Shown piece after piece: positions 63,891-64,000 of a stretch of 64,000 bases of DNA (its first letter is position 1; every line of letters begins with the position of its first letter). The DNA is from Clostridiales bacterium (GTDB taxonomy: Bacteria > Bacillota > Clostridia > Lachnospirales > Lachnospiraceae). Where the stretch lies: positions 84,908 to 148,907 of the forward strand of contig DUNO01000041.1 in assembly GCA_012839295.1 (NCBI GenBank), read 5' to 3'. A model generated the notes under the pieces. It worked only from the letters and a program-made list of their open reading frames with translations, was not told where the DNA came from and searched no databases. The position numbers and the translations under genes are program-made.

Positions 63891-64000
63891 ACTAACGCAG
63901 TGAATATGAGTATACATATATCCATCTGGGGCTTGCCTTTAACATCCCATAATTGCCAAGTGCAGGCAATCATGGGATGCCCGGTCTGCGCCCAGATGGA
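63891..64000. repeat. Long palindromic repeat element, copy 2 (cut by window edge)
   Basis: Begins ACTAACGCAGTGAAT and contains the same core as 31444-31510, including CATCCCATAATTGCC, AAGTGCA and GGCAATCATGGGATG. One base change (A for G) breaks one inner pair. The right arm is cut after GCCCAGATGGA. It lies upstream of the AraC-GH39 gene. Confidence 0.85.

Overview
The window looks like a chromosomal segment of an anaerobic Gram-positive Firmicute, most likely a Lachnospiraceae (clostridial cluster XIVa) member. Supporting signs are strong AGGAGG-type ribosome sites, a Bacillus-type PurF with iron-sulfur cysteines, clostridial GH42/GH95/GH39 proteins, and a four-gene operon headed by proteins of the DUF5717/DUF5716 type, which I know mainly from Lachnospiraceae. 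No rRNA, tRNA, CRISPR array or intact transposon was seen.

Layout. 1-8790: glycan use, with a GH42 beta-galactosidase (cut by the left edge), a large uncharacterised glycosidase, a GH95 alpha-fucosidase and xylulokinase; the set would fit side chains of fucosylated xyloglucan. 8860-12937: a small ORF, a PucR-type regulator, a methyltransferase, Hsp33 and a HicAB toxin-antitoxin pair. 13353-21631: purine genes purC, purF, purB and purA, interrupted by an HMA-fold protein, a LysR regulator, dUTPase and a zinc-dependent phospholipase C-like protein. 21850-22812: a DivIVA-like coiled-coil protein.

23068-42573 is the most notable block. It holds a Gram-positive Pel-type exopolysaccharide locus: a PelD-like c-di-GMP receptor fused to an SDR domain, a PelE-like protein, a DUF2194 PelA-like protein, PelF and PelG. 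It continues into DUF2304, three or four glycosyltransferases (one fused to BspA-type leucine-rich repeats), a DUF4832 protein, a Wzx flippase, a large GT-C-like membrane protein and a GT8. A structured repeat (two small hairpins plus a conserved GATCGTTAGT tail, stems co-varying between copies) occurs only in this block, ahead of pelF (twice), the GT-C-like gene and, in half form, the flippase.

42903-44723: an ABC-F ATPase. 44818-47387: an AT-rich island bounded by 17-bp direct repeats, with a decayed transposase-like gene, a BlaI repressor, an M56/BlaR-type protease ending in half a PASTA domain, and a secreted Cys-rich protein. 47883-52558 (minus): a heterodimeric ABC exporter and its MarR regulator, with a promoter/operator readable in the sequence. 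52836-53936 (minus): a CobD/HisC-like aminotransferase. 54159-61338: the DUF5717/DUF5716 operon with a degenerate Hsp70/actin-like protein. 61335-63833 (minus): an AraC regulator fused to a GH39 domain whose acid/base glutamate appears to be missing.

A theme across the window is the number of short tandem repeats (15-32 bp units) in intergenic or linker-coding DNA and of hairpin repeat families. Functions were assigned by eye from motifs; no search was run.
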